Shown here piece after piece: positions 1 through 7,951 of a stretch of 32,950 nucleotides of DNA (position 1 is its first letter; every line of letters begins with the position of its first letter). Origin of the DNA: Nocardiopsis listeri (GTDB lineage: Bacteria > Actinomycetota > Actinomycetes > Streptosporangiales > Streptosporangiaceae); assembly GCF_020741345.1 (NCBI RefSeq), contig NZ_DYZD01000336.1:1-32950 (forward strand). The letters are read 5' to 3'. The notes beneath the pieces were generated by a model. It saw only the letters and a program-made list of their open reading frames with translations. It searched no databases and was not told the origin of the DNA. A program made the translations under genes and the position numbers.

Positions 1-325
1 GACCAGCGGAGGGCTCTCTGCCCGGACGCTCCGAGATGCACCATGCCCCGAAACGCTCCGAGGGGTTCAGAGGTCGTCGAGTCTCAACTGTGGGCCCGGG
101 GCAGTGGTTCTCCTGCCTGCCGATGAGGTCCCGGGCCGCGGCCTCGCCACCGGAGAGGTCGTACACGTCGCCGGATGGCACGAGCGGTTCCCGGGGGCAC
201 GGAATGTCCCCCTGAACCCGGTGCCCCATCCCGGTTTCCGCCCGGTGCGCGGGGTGCACGTGTGACCGTGGGGGATGCTGGGGAAGAACCCCGAATCCGA
301 CGAGACGCCGACGGCGGGAGCGCCC
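1..325. other. Left-edge region with no recognisable gene
   Basis: No open frame here resembles a known protein. Frames open on either strand are short, low in complexity and arginine/proline/glycine rich, as expected from chance reading of GC-rich DNA. The region presumably holds the promoter of the CNNM/CBS gene beginning at 326, but I could not assign clear -35 or -10 elements. It could also hold the tail of an upstream gene outside the window. Confidence 0.5.
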
Positions 326-1612
326 ATGGAGGGTTATGGGGCCCAGATCGGTCTCGTGCTGGTCTTGGTCGTGGTGAACGCCGTGTTCGCGGGCAGTGAG
401 ATCGCCCTGGTGACCCTCCGGGAGGGGCAGATCCGGCGCCTGGAGACCCGAGGCCCCGGCGGTCGTACCGTCGCCAAACTCGCCCGGGACCCGAACCGGT
501 TCCTCGCGACCATCCAGATCGGCATCACGCTCGCGGGTTTCCTTGCCTCCGCGACCGCCGCCGTCGCGTTGGCCCGGCCTTTGGTGGAACCGTTGGGGTT
601 CCTCGGTCGCTACGCGGGCCCCGTCTCGATCGTGCTGGTCACCGTGGTGTTGAGCTTCATCACCCTGGTCCTGGGCGAACTCGCGCCCAAACGCATCGCC
701 ATGCAGCGGGCGGAGGGCTGGGCGTTGATGGTCTCCCGCCCCCTGGACCTGCTGGCCACGCTGACCAGACCGGCGGTGTGGCTGCTGGGGGTCTCCACGG
801 ACCTGGTGGTGCGCCTGTTCGGTGGGGACCCTCAGGCCGAACGAGAGGAGGTCACCGAGGAGGAACTGCGCGAGATGATCACCTCGCGCGGGGACATCAC
901 CCCGGAACAACGGCAGATCCTGGACGGTGCCTTCGCGATCCGGGAACGTCGCCTGCGCGAGGTCCTGGTGCCCCGCCGGGACGTGGACTTCGTGGTGGTG
1001 GGCACCGGCGCGGACGAGGCTCTCGCCCTGCTGGTCGAGTGGGGCCACTCGCGGGCTCCGGTGGTCCGGTCCGGCGACATGGACGACGTGATCGGGTTGG
1101 TGCACTGGTCGGACCTGATCGGGCGGGACGACGACGTCGTCGACCTGGTACGGGAGATCACACAGCTACCGGACACGCTCTCACTGTCGGTGGCGCTGCG
1201 CCGGATGACGGAGGGACGCCAACAGCTCGCGATGGTCATCGGCGAGACCGGCGCGGTCGGTGGCATCGTCTCCCTGGAGGACCTGCTGGAGGAGCTGGTC
1301 GGGGACATCACCGACGAGACCGACCCGGACCCGCCCGAGGTCGACAGACTGGCCGGGGGAGTGCTCCGACTGCCCGGCACCTATCCCGTGCACGAACTGC
1401 TCGACCTGGGAGTCGAGCTCACCGAGCGTCCCGAGGGCGCCTACGTCACCGTGGCGGGCATGGTGTTGGTCCTGCTCGGTCATATCCCGGACGGTCCGGG
1501 GGACCGGGTGGACCTGGGCGGGTGGACCGCCACGGTCACCGACGCGGACGGTCGCAGGATCGACGAGATCCAACTGAGTCCGGCCCCGGCGGAGTACCCG
1601 CCGACCGAATGA
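326..1612 (+). CDS. CNNM/CBS-domain membrane protein (hemolysin C / CorC-like)
   Basis: 428 aa integral membrane protein of the CNNM plus CBS family, often annotated hemolysin and thought to act in divalent metal (Mg/Co) transport. Seen: an N-terminal CNNM domain with about four hydrophobic segments (residues ~1-190, including GSEIALVTLREGQIRRL and ELAPKRIAMQ), then a pair of CBS modules (~205-330, with VPRRDVDF and the EDLLEELVGDI end motif), then a CorC/HlyC C-terminal domain (~345-420). The ATG at 326 is preferred over the in-frame ATG at 275 because GGGAG lies just upstream and the first hydrophobic helix starts soon after it. It converges on the methyltransferase gene, with 30 bp between stops. 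The substrate cannot be told from sequence; membership of the family is secure. Confidence 0.9.
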   Translation: MEGYGAQIGLVLVLVVVNAVFAGSEIALVTLREGQIRRLETRGPGGRTVAKLARDPNRFLATIQIGITLAGFLASATAAVALARPLVEPLGFLGRYAGPVSIVLVTVVLSFITLVLGELAPKRIAMQRAEGWALMVSRPLDLLATLTRPAVWLLGVSTDLVVRLFGGDPQAEREEVTEEELREMITSRGDITPEQRQILDGAFAIRERRLREVLVPRRDVDFVVVGTGADEALALLVEWGHSRAPVVRSGDMDDVIGLVHWSDLIGRDDDVVDLVREITQLPDTLSLSVALRRMTEGRQQLAMVIGETGAVGGIVSLEDLLEELVGDITDETDPDPPEVDRLAGGVLRLPGTYPVHELLDLGVELTERPEGAYVTVAGMVLVLLGHIPDGPGDRVDLGGWTATVTDADGRRIDEIQLSPAPAEYPPTE

Positions 1613-1642
1613 CCACGTCGGACGCCGGAACGAGGGCCGGTC

Positions 1643-2410
1643 TCACCGTTTGCGCAGCACGATCAGCAGGTTCCAGGTGATGATCTCGCGCAGCAGCGGC
1701 ACGTGCACGATCGGCTTCATCCAGGTCGGCAGGTACCGCGGCCGGACGTCCACCACGTCCACGTCGTCGCGCCCGCGCACCCAGCGCAGCATCTCCTTGG
1801 CGTACGCGGCGTACATGCTGCGCCCGAAGTCGTTCTTGGGCCGCCGACCGTTCCTGCGCGCGAACCGCTCAGCCGCGTAGGAACCGCCCAGGTAGTGCCA
1901 GGGCGAGGTCTCGTGCCCGCCCCACGGCGACAACCACAGGGTGTACGACAGGTACACCAGTCCACCCGGTCGGGTCACCCGTACCATCTCGTCCGCCATG
2001 CGCGTCCGGTCCGGAACGTGCTCCAGCACGTTGGACGAGAAGCACACGTCCACGCTCCCCGAACGCAACGGCAGGTCCAACGCGCTGCCCTGGACGGCGT
2101 TCGCGTCGGCCTCTCTCCCGTGCAGCGTCATCTCGTGGGCATCGGAGTCCACGCACAGACACCGGGCTCCCTCGGCCCTCAGCGCGTCGGCGAAGTAACC
2201 GGGACCGCCGCCCACGTCCACCACCAGCCGGCCGTCCAACGGCGTGTAGGAACGCAGCTGGTCGACGGTGTCGTGGGCGAGTTCGCCGTAGAAGAACGCC
2301 GGGTCCGTCTGCTCCTTGCGGAAGGCCGCGAACAGCCCCACGGAACGGCCGAGGGTCGCGCGGAACGGAATCGTGCCGTCAGGCCGCGTTCCGGTGCCCG
2401 TGGAGGTCAC
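1643..2410 (-). CDS. Class I SAM-dependent methyltransferase (envelope-locus type)
   Basis: 255 aa cytoplasmic methyltransferase. The SAM-binding motif I VVDVGGGPGYFADAL, an acidic residue at the end of strand 2 (LCVDSD), and SNVLEHVPD with VTRPGG place it in the Methyltransf_11 group. The C-terminal half contains LSPWGGHETSPWHYLGG and ends VPLLREIITWNLLIVLRKR. I recognise this as a conserved actinobacterial subfamily, from memory found beside cell-wall glycosylation genes. The GTG start at 2410 overlaps the TGA of the upstream methyltransferase (GTGA), indicating translational coupling. Longer readings add only low-complexity sequence that shadows the neighbour. Substrate unknown; a lipid or glycan is inferred from context. 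Confidence 0.85.
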   Translation of the reverse strand: MTSTGTGTRPDGTIPFRATLGRSVGLFAAFRKEQTDPAFFYGELAHDTVDQLRSYTPLDGRLVVDVGGGPGYFADALRAEGARCLCVDSDAHEMTLHGREADANAVQGSALDLPLRSGSVDVCFSSNVLEHVPDRTRMADEMVRVTRPGGLVYLSYTLWLSPWGGHETSPWHYLGGSYAAERFARRNGRRPKNDFGRSMYAAYAKEMLRWVRGRDDVDVVDVRPRYLPTWMKPIVHVPLLREIITWNLLIVLRKR

Positions 2411-3147
2411 GCCTGGACCCCCACCCGGACGAAGTGGCGCAGGTGCCGCCAGTGGTCGCCGCCCCAGTACTCGTCGGAGGCGACGATCTCGGAGCCGGGC
2501 AGCAGTTCGGCGAGGCGTGCGGTGCTCAGGGTGTGCATGCGCATCGGCGCCGGGTACCGCAGGACCACCTTCTGAGCCAGGGCCACCAGCGGCCACGGCA
2601 CGTACTTGAAGACCAGCCCCTTGAAGGTCCGTCGCTCACTGTCCGGCACGCCCAGCACCAGGGCGCCACCGGGACGCACCACGCGGGCGAACTCGCGCAC
2701 GTATCCCTCCGCGAGGTCGGTGGGCAGGTGCTGCAGGACCAGGTCGGTGTAGACGACGTCGAAGGAGTCGTCCTCGAACCGGGACAGGTCGGGGCGTTCG
2801 TTGAGCACGAACTCGATCCGGCCCTCGGACCGGTCCAGACGACGGGCCTCCTCAAGCATGGGGGCCGAGATGTCCACGCCCACGACCCGCTCGAAGTGGG
2901 CGGCCAGGGCGTTGGACAGACGCCCGGCGCCGCAACCGAAGTCGAGCACGCGGCCACGGCCCTGGGCGAGCCCGAGCTCGTCCAGGCGGTGCACGGCCGG
3001 ATCGATGTCGGAACGGCCGGAGGCGAGGAACTCGTCGTCGTCCCACCCACCGTCACGCTTGTCCGGGTCCACGCAGACCGCCCACAGCGGTTCGGTGGAT
3101 CCCAGTCGGGTCCAGTCTCGGCGGACCTGTTCGAGCCCCACCGGCAT
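2407..3147 (-). CDS. Class I SAM-dependent methyltransferase
   Basis: 246 aa. Motif I is VLDFGCGAGRLSNALA, followed by VVGVDISAPMLEEAR (acidic residue for the SAM ribose), then DLVLQHLPTD and RVVRPGGALVLGVPD: a standard Methyltransf_11/25 fold. The N-terminus MPVGLEQVRRDWTRLG is typical of the group, so I chose the ATG at 3147; in-frame GTG codons lie just upstream (one immediately before the ATG), and the Shine-Dalgarno signal is only weakly purine-rich (GTGGGGGTG). It is the first gene of a two-gene operon with the methyltransferase ending at 1643. It diverges from the GT-C-like gene at 3317 across a 169-bp gap containing a KstR-like palindrome. Substrate unknown. Confidence 0.85.
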   Translation of the reverse strand: MPVGLEQVRRDWTRLGSTEPLWAVCVDPDKRDGGWDDDEFLASGRSDIDPAVHRLDELGLAQGRGRVLDFGCGAGRLSNALAAHFERVVGVDISAPMLEEARRLDRSEGRIEFVLNERPDLSRFEDDSFDVVYTDLVLQHLPTDLAEGYVREFARVVRPGGALVLGVPDSERRTFKGLVFKYVPWPLVALAQKVVLRYPAPMRMHTLSTARLAELLPGSEIVASDEYWGGDHWRHLRHFVRVGVQA

Positions 3148-3252
3148 CACCCCCACGGTGCTGGTGACCGTCCCGGAACAGGCTGAATGAAGCCTGTTCC
3201 TGTTCTGGATGCCCAGATCTGCTAGACCTGCGGCAACGGTCAGGAATAAAAG

Positions 3253-3266
3253 TGGAACGTGTTGTA
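3253..3266. promoter_or_regulatory. KstR-type (TetR family) operator-like palindrome
   Basis: TGGAACGTGTTGTA matches the published KstR consensus TnnAACnnGTTnnA at every fixed position. It lies 51 bp upstream of the GT-C-like gene start (3317) and about 106 bp upstream of the divergent methyltransferase start (3147). A near-identical core, GAACGTGTT, recurs at 6795-6803 in front of the acyltransferase/DUF3068 pair. No regulator gene of this type is in the window, so the cognate protein is inferred; another TetR with the same half-sites is possible. Confidence 0.55.
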
Positions 3267-3316
3267 TTCTGGCACCCATTTTCCGGGTTGGCCAACCTAC
3301 GGCGGGGAGAGTACCT

Positions 3317-5401
3317 ATGCCGCCTGTTTCCCCCGATGAGCGCGAGCCCGAGTCCGGGTCGAGTGCCGGGGCGCCCGCTTCCGAGGGGGGCGGGACCACA
3401 AGAGTACGCAGACAGGTCGAGGAGGTGGAGGAGCAGGGGCCCACCTTCGGGGACACCATGCGTGAGGCGTTCGCCGCGCTGGGCCGTGTGCGAACCGACA
3501 GGGTCTTCCAGCTCGGGATGCTCATCGTCGCCGTGGCGACGGTGCTGAAGGTCTACGTGCTCGGTGAGTCGTACTTCGTGGAGGACGACTTCCTGTTCTT
3601 CGCGGCGGCCAACTCCAGCGACCTCACCCCCGAGTTCCTGCTGGAGTTGCACAAGGGCCACTTCATGCCGGGGGCCATGTTCCTGATCTACCTGCAGAAC
3701 GCCTTCGGCGCCTACCACTGGGTGTCGGCGGCGGGCACCATGTTGCTCCTGCAGGTCGCCGTGATCCTGGTCTTCTTCCGACTGCTGTGGGAGCTGTTCG
3801 GCCGTCGCCTGGCTCTGCTTGTGCCCCTCACCGTCTACGCCCTGGCCCCGCTCACCATTCCGGTGCTGGGCTGGTGGGCGGCGGCGCTCAACGCGGTGCC
3901 GTTCCAGCTGTCGGTCGCCCTGGCACTGCTGTTCACCGTCCGCTACCTGCGCACCGGCGTGACCCAGTACGTCTGGTGGGTCGTGGCCGCTGTCGTGTTC
4001 GGGATGCTGTTCTCCGTGAAGGCCATGCTGCTGCCGCCGCTGCTTTTGGCGTTCGCGGTGGCCTTCCTGTACCCGGGCGGGCCGATCCAGGCGGTGCGGT
4101 ACGCGTTCTGGCTGGACCGCAGGTTCTGGTCGGGCATGGTCGGCCTCACCCTGGGTTACCTGGTGCTCTACCTGGTCCGGCAGAACGCCGGCACCGGGGA
4201 GGAGGGTGCTTCGGTGCCGGTGTGGGACACCGCCGCCGAGTTGATGCGCCGCATGCTCACCGAGGTGTTCCCCGTGGGCGTACTGGGCGGTCCGTTCGAG
4301 TGGAGCCCGATCACCCCGACCGGCGGCCTGCTCGACCCGATCGGGGTCGTGCTCATCGGCGCGTGGGTCGTGCTCGCCCTCATCGTCGTGGCGAGTCTGC
4401 GCGTGCGCCGGGGCGCGTGGCGGGCGTGGGCGCTACTGCTGGGCTACCTGGTGTTCGCCGACGCGATCCCGACCGTCATCGCTCGCGGTGACGTCTACGG
4501 CGAGGTCGGTTCGGACCCCCGCTACGTGGCCGACGCCGCTCTGGTGTTCGCGCTGGCTCTCGCGCTCGCCTTCCTCGTCACGAAGGAGGAGCGGGCCAGG
4601 GAGTACACGGGCAACACAGGGGAGGAGCGCGACCCGCGCCGACGGCTCCTCCTGGTGCGTCCCGGACGCGTCACCTGGGCGCTCGCGCTGGTCGTCACGC
4701 TGATCTACGCGGGCTCGGCCGGTTACTCCACCTACACCTACGCCCGGACGCTGAGCGGGGACCGGCTGCGGTCCTACATGGACAACGTGCGCACGTCCCT
4801 GGCCGAGGTGCCCGAGGACGCCGGGATCTACAGCAGGCCTGTGCCCGACGACATCGTCCTGGAGTGGAACGGTCCGCGCCGGCTCAGTTCGTACGTGCTG
4901 ACACCGTTGGCGGACCGCGAACTCGCTGAGCGGATGTACGACCCCGAACCCGCGGCCACCGCCCACGTGTTCGACGACGAGGGGAACCTGGTGGTGGCGG
5001 GCCCGCCGTCGCAGGTGAACTCGTTCGTCCCCGCCGAGGACGACGAGTGCATGGACAACTGGGACGGCCTGATGTCCTGGTCGGTGTGGGAGTTCGGCGG
5101 GATCGAACAGGTGGCCACGATCGGCTACACCTCCCAGGAGGACGCCAACCTGGTCGTGGTGGTGGGCGGTGAGGAGGTGCGGACCGAGCTGCCGGCCGCG
5201 CCCGACGGCGGGTTCTGGTACGTGCCGGTGAGCGAACGCGGTGACACGTTCACCCTGTACACCGACCCGGACAAGACCTGTGTGACATGGTCCTCCCTGG
5301 GCCCGTTGGCCCCCGCCGGTGACCTGGAGGAGGCCGACTCCGCAGAGGAGGAGCCCGAGGAGGGTGCCGAGGGTGACGGCTCGGCGGAGGACGAGGGCTG
5401 A
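3317..5401 (+). CDS. Large polytopic membrane protein, GT-C glycosyltransferase-like
   Basis: 694 aa. A disordered Ser/Pro/Glu-rich cytoplasmic N-terminus (~1-60) precedes about ten hydrophobic helices (from VFQLGMLIVAVATVL to ALALVVTLIYAGSAG, residues ~63-470), then an external domain of about 190 residues and a Glu/Asp-rich tail. The first external loop carries FVEDDFLFF (~88-95), an acidic pair placed as in GT-C enzymes that use polyprenyl-phosphate sugars; a later loop has DPRYVADA. No exact family is recognised. The ATG at 3317 has GGGGAGA 6 nt upstream; an upstream in-frame ATG at 3209 would cross the operator-like site. Neighbours (methyltransferases, acyltransferase, DUF3068 protein, decaprenyl-phosphoarabinose genes) support a role in envelope glycan assembly. 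Function inferred, not shown. Confidence 0.75.
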   Translation: MPPVSPDEREPESGSSAGAPASEGGGTTRVRRQVEEVEEQGPTFGDTMREAFAALGRVRTDRVFQLGMLIVAVATVLKVYVLGESYFVEDDFLFFAAANSSDLTPEFLLELHKGHFMPGAMFLIYLQNAFGAYHWVSAAGTMLLLQVAVILVFFRLLWELFGRRLALLVPLTVYALAPLTIPVLGWWAAALNAVPFQLSVALALLFTVRYLRTGVTQYVWWVVAAVVFGMLFSVKAMLLPPLLLAFAVAFLYPGGPIQAVRYAFWLDRRFWSGMVGLTLGYLVLYLVRQNAGTGEEGASVPVWDTAAELMRRMLTEVFPVGVLGGPFEWSPITPTGGLLDPIGVVLIGAWVVLALIVVASLRVRRGAWRAWALLLGYLVFADAIPTVIARGDVYGEVGSDPRYVADAALVFALALALAFLVTKEERAREYTGNTGEERDPRRRLLLVRPGRVTWALALVVTLIYAGSAGYSTYTYARTLSGDRLRSYMDNVRTSLAEVPEDAGIYSRPVPDDIVLEWNGPRRLSSYVLTPLADRELAERMYDPEPAATAHVFDDEGNLVVAGPPSQVNSFVPAEDDECMDNWDGLMSWSVWEFGGIEQVATIGYTSQEDANLVVVVGGEEVRTELPAAPDGGFWYVPVSERGDTFTLYTDPDKTCVTWSSLGPLAPAGDLEEADSAEEEPEEGAEGDGSAEDEG

Positions 5402-5405
5402 ACCC

Positions 5406-6752
5406 TCAGCGTGGGGGCGGGCCCGCCGGTACCGGGCGCCGCCCCCTCTTTCCGGTCGAGAGGAAGCGTCGAGACCACTTCCGCGATGGTTCCTCCACGA
5501 AGTGGAAGGTGAGCTTGGCGAGCAACGTGGTGAAGACCAGGACCGGGATGATGTCCAGCCAGAACGACCCGGTGAAGATCTCCTGCCCGGTGAAGTCGCG
5601 CCACAGGTACAGCACCACGAACTGCCACAGGAAGACCCCGTAGCTGATCGGTGCGAAGAACACCATCACCCGGTGTCGCATGACGGCGTCCAGCCACGCG
5701 CCGCCCCGCCACGCCTCGACGGTGCGCAGCGCCGGGGGCGGACCCTCCTGCGGCCGGGGCGCCAGAGCCGCCGGGGCGACCATGAACAGCGCGAAGCCGA
5801 TGTTGGTGAGGTTCTCGACGGCCGAGATCCACAGGTTGCCCGGTTCGAAGAAGCGGCCGCCCGCGGCGGGAGTCGCCTCCAACAGGAAGAACGCCGCCGC
5901 CACCAGCCAGCACAGGCCGGGGGAGGCGGCGATGGTGCGGCAGAGCCTGCGCACCGGGCCGTCCGGACCGGGTTCGCGCCAGGCCCACTCCGACAGGACG
6001 GCCAGTCCCATGCCCACCGCGAACATGCCCATGCAGCGTGGCAGCCAGGAGTGCATGTGCTCGCTGGGCTCGGGGAGGTACTGCGGGACCAGCGCGAGGA
6101 ACGACAGCGCCGTCATCACGGTCAGGCCGGTGAGCAGTCGTCGCCCGCGCGCGTTCACCGTCGCGCCGCCGCGCGCCCACAGGTGCAGCACCGCGGCGAA
6201 CAGCGGAAGCGTGAGGTAGAAGGACACCTCGACCGACAGGCTCCACATCTGTCCGAGTCCGTAGGGCCCCGGCCCCGCCCAGTGGGGGCTGGTGTTGAAC
6301 GGGAAGGACAGCGTCAGGACCTCGATCCAGTGCACCACCGAATCGCGGTGCTCCCCGGCCCACAGCACCAGCGCGGTGGTCGCCACCACCCAGTAGGCGG
6401 GGAAGACGCGCATCACGCGTCGCCACAGGTAGGAGGGCACGTTCGGGCCGCGGGTGCCGTCCAGGGCGGCGCGGGCCCAGGGACGGTACAGCAGCACCCC
6501 GGACAGGGCGAAGAACAGGGGGACGGCGAGCGCCGTCGCGCTGAGCACCCCGCCGAGGATCCCGGGCGCGAGCGCGTCCCCGGTCTCGGTCGACATGTGC
6601 ACGATGAGGACCATCAGACAGGCGAGCGCGCGGATCCCGTCGAGGGCGTGGTGGCGCCCGTTCACCTGGGGAAGTGCGCGATCGGGGTCGGCCGCGTCGG
6701 TCCGGGGGCTGCCGGAGGTGGGGTCCTCGGGCGCGGTGGGCGTGGGCGCCAT
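5406..6752 (-). CDS. Acyltransferase-3 family membrane protein (OafA/YrhL-like)
   Basis: 448 aa integral membrane acyltransferase, expected to move an acyl group onto an envelope sugar. Family signatures are seen in order: ALDGIRALACLMVLIVH with the conserved His (~36-52), FFALSGVLLYRPW, RRVMRVFPAYWV and WSLSVEVSFYLTLPLF (~160-190), with about ten hydrophobic helices through to a basic C-terminal tail. The ATG at 6752 has AGGAAGG 5-10 nt upstream. The gene converges on the GT-C-like gene with only 4 bp between stop codons. It diverges from the DUF3068 gene across a 159-bp region holding two KstR-like palindromes. Acceptor unknown. Confidence 0.9.
   Translation of the reverse strand: MAPTPTAPEDPTSGSPRTDAADPDRALPQVNGRHHALDGIRALACLMVLIVHMSTETGDALAPGILGGVLSATALAVPLFFALSGVLLYRPWARAALDGTRGPNVPSYLWRRVMRVFPAYWVVATTALVLWAGEHRDSVVHWIEVLTLSFPFNTSPHWAGPGPYGLGQMWSLSVEVSFYLTLPLFAAVLHLWARGGATVNARGRRLLTGLTVMTALSFLALVPQYLPEPSEHMHSWLPRCMGMFAVGMGLAVLSEWAWREPGPDGPVRRLCRTIAASPGLCWLVAAAFFLLEATPAAGGRFFEPGNLWISAVENLTNIGFALFMVAPAALAPRPQEGPPPALRTVEAWRGGAWLDAVMRHRVMVFFAPISYGVFLWQFVVLYLWRDFTGQEIFTGSFWLDIIPVLVFTTLLAKLTFHFVEEPSRKWSRRFLSTGKRGRRPVPAGPPPR
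5413..5446 (+). terminator. Hairpin just after the GT-C gene, inside the acyltransferase 3' end
   Basis: GGGGGCGG (5413-5420) pairs with CCGCCCCC (5439-5446), with an inner CCCG/CGGG stem, followed by TCTTT. It lies 12 bp after the plus-strand stop codon and so falls within the last codons of the convergent acyltransferase gene. Confidence 0.6.
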
Positions 6753-6777
6753 GGGGCCTTCCTGGGCGGGAGGGAGT

Positions 6778-6791
6778 CAGAACACGTTTCA
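6778..6791. promoter_or_regulatory. Second KstR-type operator-like site (imperfect)
   Basis: CAGAACACGTTTCA matches TnnAACnnGTTnnA at all fixed positions except the first. It sits one base from the better site at 6793-6806, forming a tandem pair between the divergent acyltransferase (start 6752) and DUF3068 (start 6912) genes. Confidence 0.4.
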
Positions 6792-6792
6792 C

Positions 6793-6806
6793 TAGAACGT
6801 GTTATA
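6793..6806. promoter_or_regulatory. KstR-type operator-like palindrome
   Basis: TAGAACGTGTTATA matches the KstR consensus TnnAACnnGTTnnA at every fixed position. It is 41 bp upstream of the acyltransferase start and about 105 bp upstream of the DUF3068 start, so it could control both. The adjacent TATAAAAATT is the most AT-rich stretch of this gap and may include a -10 element. Confidence 0.55.
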
Positions 6807-6859
6807 AAAATTCAGACACGCCCAGGTGACGTCGTTCACTACTGGGCAGTACTCTACCC

Positions 6860-6877
6860 GGAACTGAACCTAGTTCC
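6860..6877. promoter_or_regulatory. Inverted repeat upstream of the DUF3068 gene
   Basis: GGAACT (6860-6865) and AGTTCC (6872-6877) form 6-bp arms spaced by 6 bp, 34 bp ahead of the DUF3068 start codon. It could be an operator or a hairpin in the 5' leader. Its spacing differs from the KstR-like sites nearby. Confidence 0.35.
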
Positions 6878-6911
6878 AGATCCGGACTCTCATCCGCCCA
6901 GGAGGGCACAC

Positions 6912-7826
6912 ATGCGCCGTACCGTTGCGGTCGTTCTCATCGCGCTGGGGGTCTTCTGTCTCGCTTTGGCACCCATGATGCGCATGTGGATGGCCACTTC
7001 CCTGATGAAGACTCCACTGGACTACTACAACGCCACCGTCCTCAACGGCGAGGCCACCTACTTCAACATCGAAGACGTCGAGCAGGTGGAGAACGCCCAG
7101 GTCGAGGCGCACTCCACCCTGCGTGCCGATGTGGCCTCCAGCACCGACGACGTGGTGGTGTGGGACCAGTTCACCTGGATCAAGGACTCCGAGACCGACT
7201 TCGGGATCAGCTCCAGCAGCCGGCGCGCCGGGCACGACCGTGTCACGGGTGAAGCGGTCGACTGCTGCGACGCGATGGTGAACGAAGAGCGCGTCACCCA
7301 GAGCGGCCAGGCCTGGAAGTTCCCGTTCAACACCGAACAGCGGGACTACGACTTCTTCGAGACGACCGTCGAAGAGGTCGTCCCCATGGAGTTCCAGGGC
7401 GTCGAGGACGTCGACGGGGTCGAGGCCTACAAGTTCGTCCAGACCGTCGAGCCGACCGTCATCGGTGAGCGGGAGATCCCGCGCGAGGTCGCCGGTCTCG
7501 ACGGTGAGGGCGACGTCGTCGGTGACGTGACCTTCTCCATCACCCGCACCTACTGGATCGAACCGATCAGCGGTTCGCCGATCAACGTCAGCGAGGACCA
7601 CCACCAGGTCGTCGTCGTGGACGGAGAAGAGGTGCTGACCATGATGAGCGGCGAACTCGTCTACGACGACGCCACCCGTGCCGCCGCCATCGAGAACACC
7701 GACCAGGCCCGCGCGGTCCTGCCGCTGCTGAACACGACGCTGCCGATCGTCTCGCTCGTGGCCGGTGTCGGCTTCATCGGCATCGCCGTGGTGCTGCTCG
7801 TCACCGGACGCCGCGCCGCCGAGTAG
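6912..7826 (+). CDS. DUF3068 / PorA-family membrane-anchored protein
   Basis: 304 aa. An N-terminal hydrophobic helix (RTVAVVLIALGVFCLALAPM, ~3-22), a large external domain (~35-270) and a C-terminal helix (IVSLVAGVGFIGIAVVLLV, ~278-297) followed by Arg-Arg give the layout of the DUF3068 family, now also called PorA family. Family features seen include YYNATVLNGEATYFNI near the N-terminus and TFSITRTYWIEPISGSPIN near the end of the external domain. ATG at 6912 is preceded by AGGAGG (6900-6905). It diverges from the acyltransferase gene and is followed by a terminator hairpin. The molecular function of the family is not established; an envelope role is inferred. Confidence 0.85.
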   Translation: MRRTVAVVLIALGVFCLALAPMMRMWMATSLMKTPLDYYNATVLNGEATYFNIEDVEQVENAQVEAHSTLRADVASSTDDVVVWDQFTWIKDSETDFGISSSSRRAGHDRVTGEAVDCCDAMVNEERVTQSGQAWKFPFNTEQRDYDFFETTVEEVVPMEFQGVEDVDGVEAYKFVQTVEPTVIGEREIPREVAGLDGEGDVVGDVTFSITRTYWIEPISGSPINVSEDHHQVVVVDGEEVLTMMSGELVYDDATRAAAIENTDQARAVLPLLNTTLPIVSLVAGVGFIGIAVVLLVTGRRAAE

Positions 7827-7874
7827 ACCCCACCGCCCCACCCCGGCCCACTGCCCCGTAGCCGGACCATCCCC

Positions 7875-7909
7875 ACCGGACCGCCCGACACCCCCGCGGG
7901 CGGTCCGGT
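7875..7909 (+). terminator. Terminator-like hairpin after the DUF3068 gene
   Basis: ACCGGACCGCCCG (7875-7887) and its exact complement CGGGCGGTCCGGT (7897-7909) enclose a 9-nt loop, followed by T. It separates the DUF3068 gene from the arabinose-donor operon, so the two probably have separate transcripts. Confidence 0.6.
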
Positions 7910-7951
7910 TCCCGCATCCACGTACCATCGCCGGACCCAGAGGGGGAACGC

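Noticed and set aside
67..327. Small minus-strand open frame at the left edge
   Set aside because: No ribosome site, low-complexity composition and antisense overlap with the start of the CNNM/CBS gene.
1613..1642. Terminator between the CNNM gene and the methyltransferase
   Set aside because: Only a weak GGCCGG/CCGG pairing possibility is present, so none is called.
3209..3316. Upstream in-frame start for the GT-C-like gene
   Set aside because: The extra 36 residues are not protein-like and the segment overlaps the operator-like site. The ATG at 3317 has a strong ribosome site.
5125..6792. Long minus-strand open frame (555 codons) overlapping the acyltransferase
   Set aside because: It is another frame of the acyltransferase gene, rich in Arg/Pro/Gly with no domain. 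The acyltransferase frame holds all family motifs.
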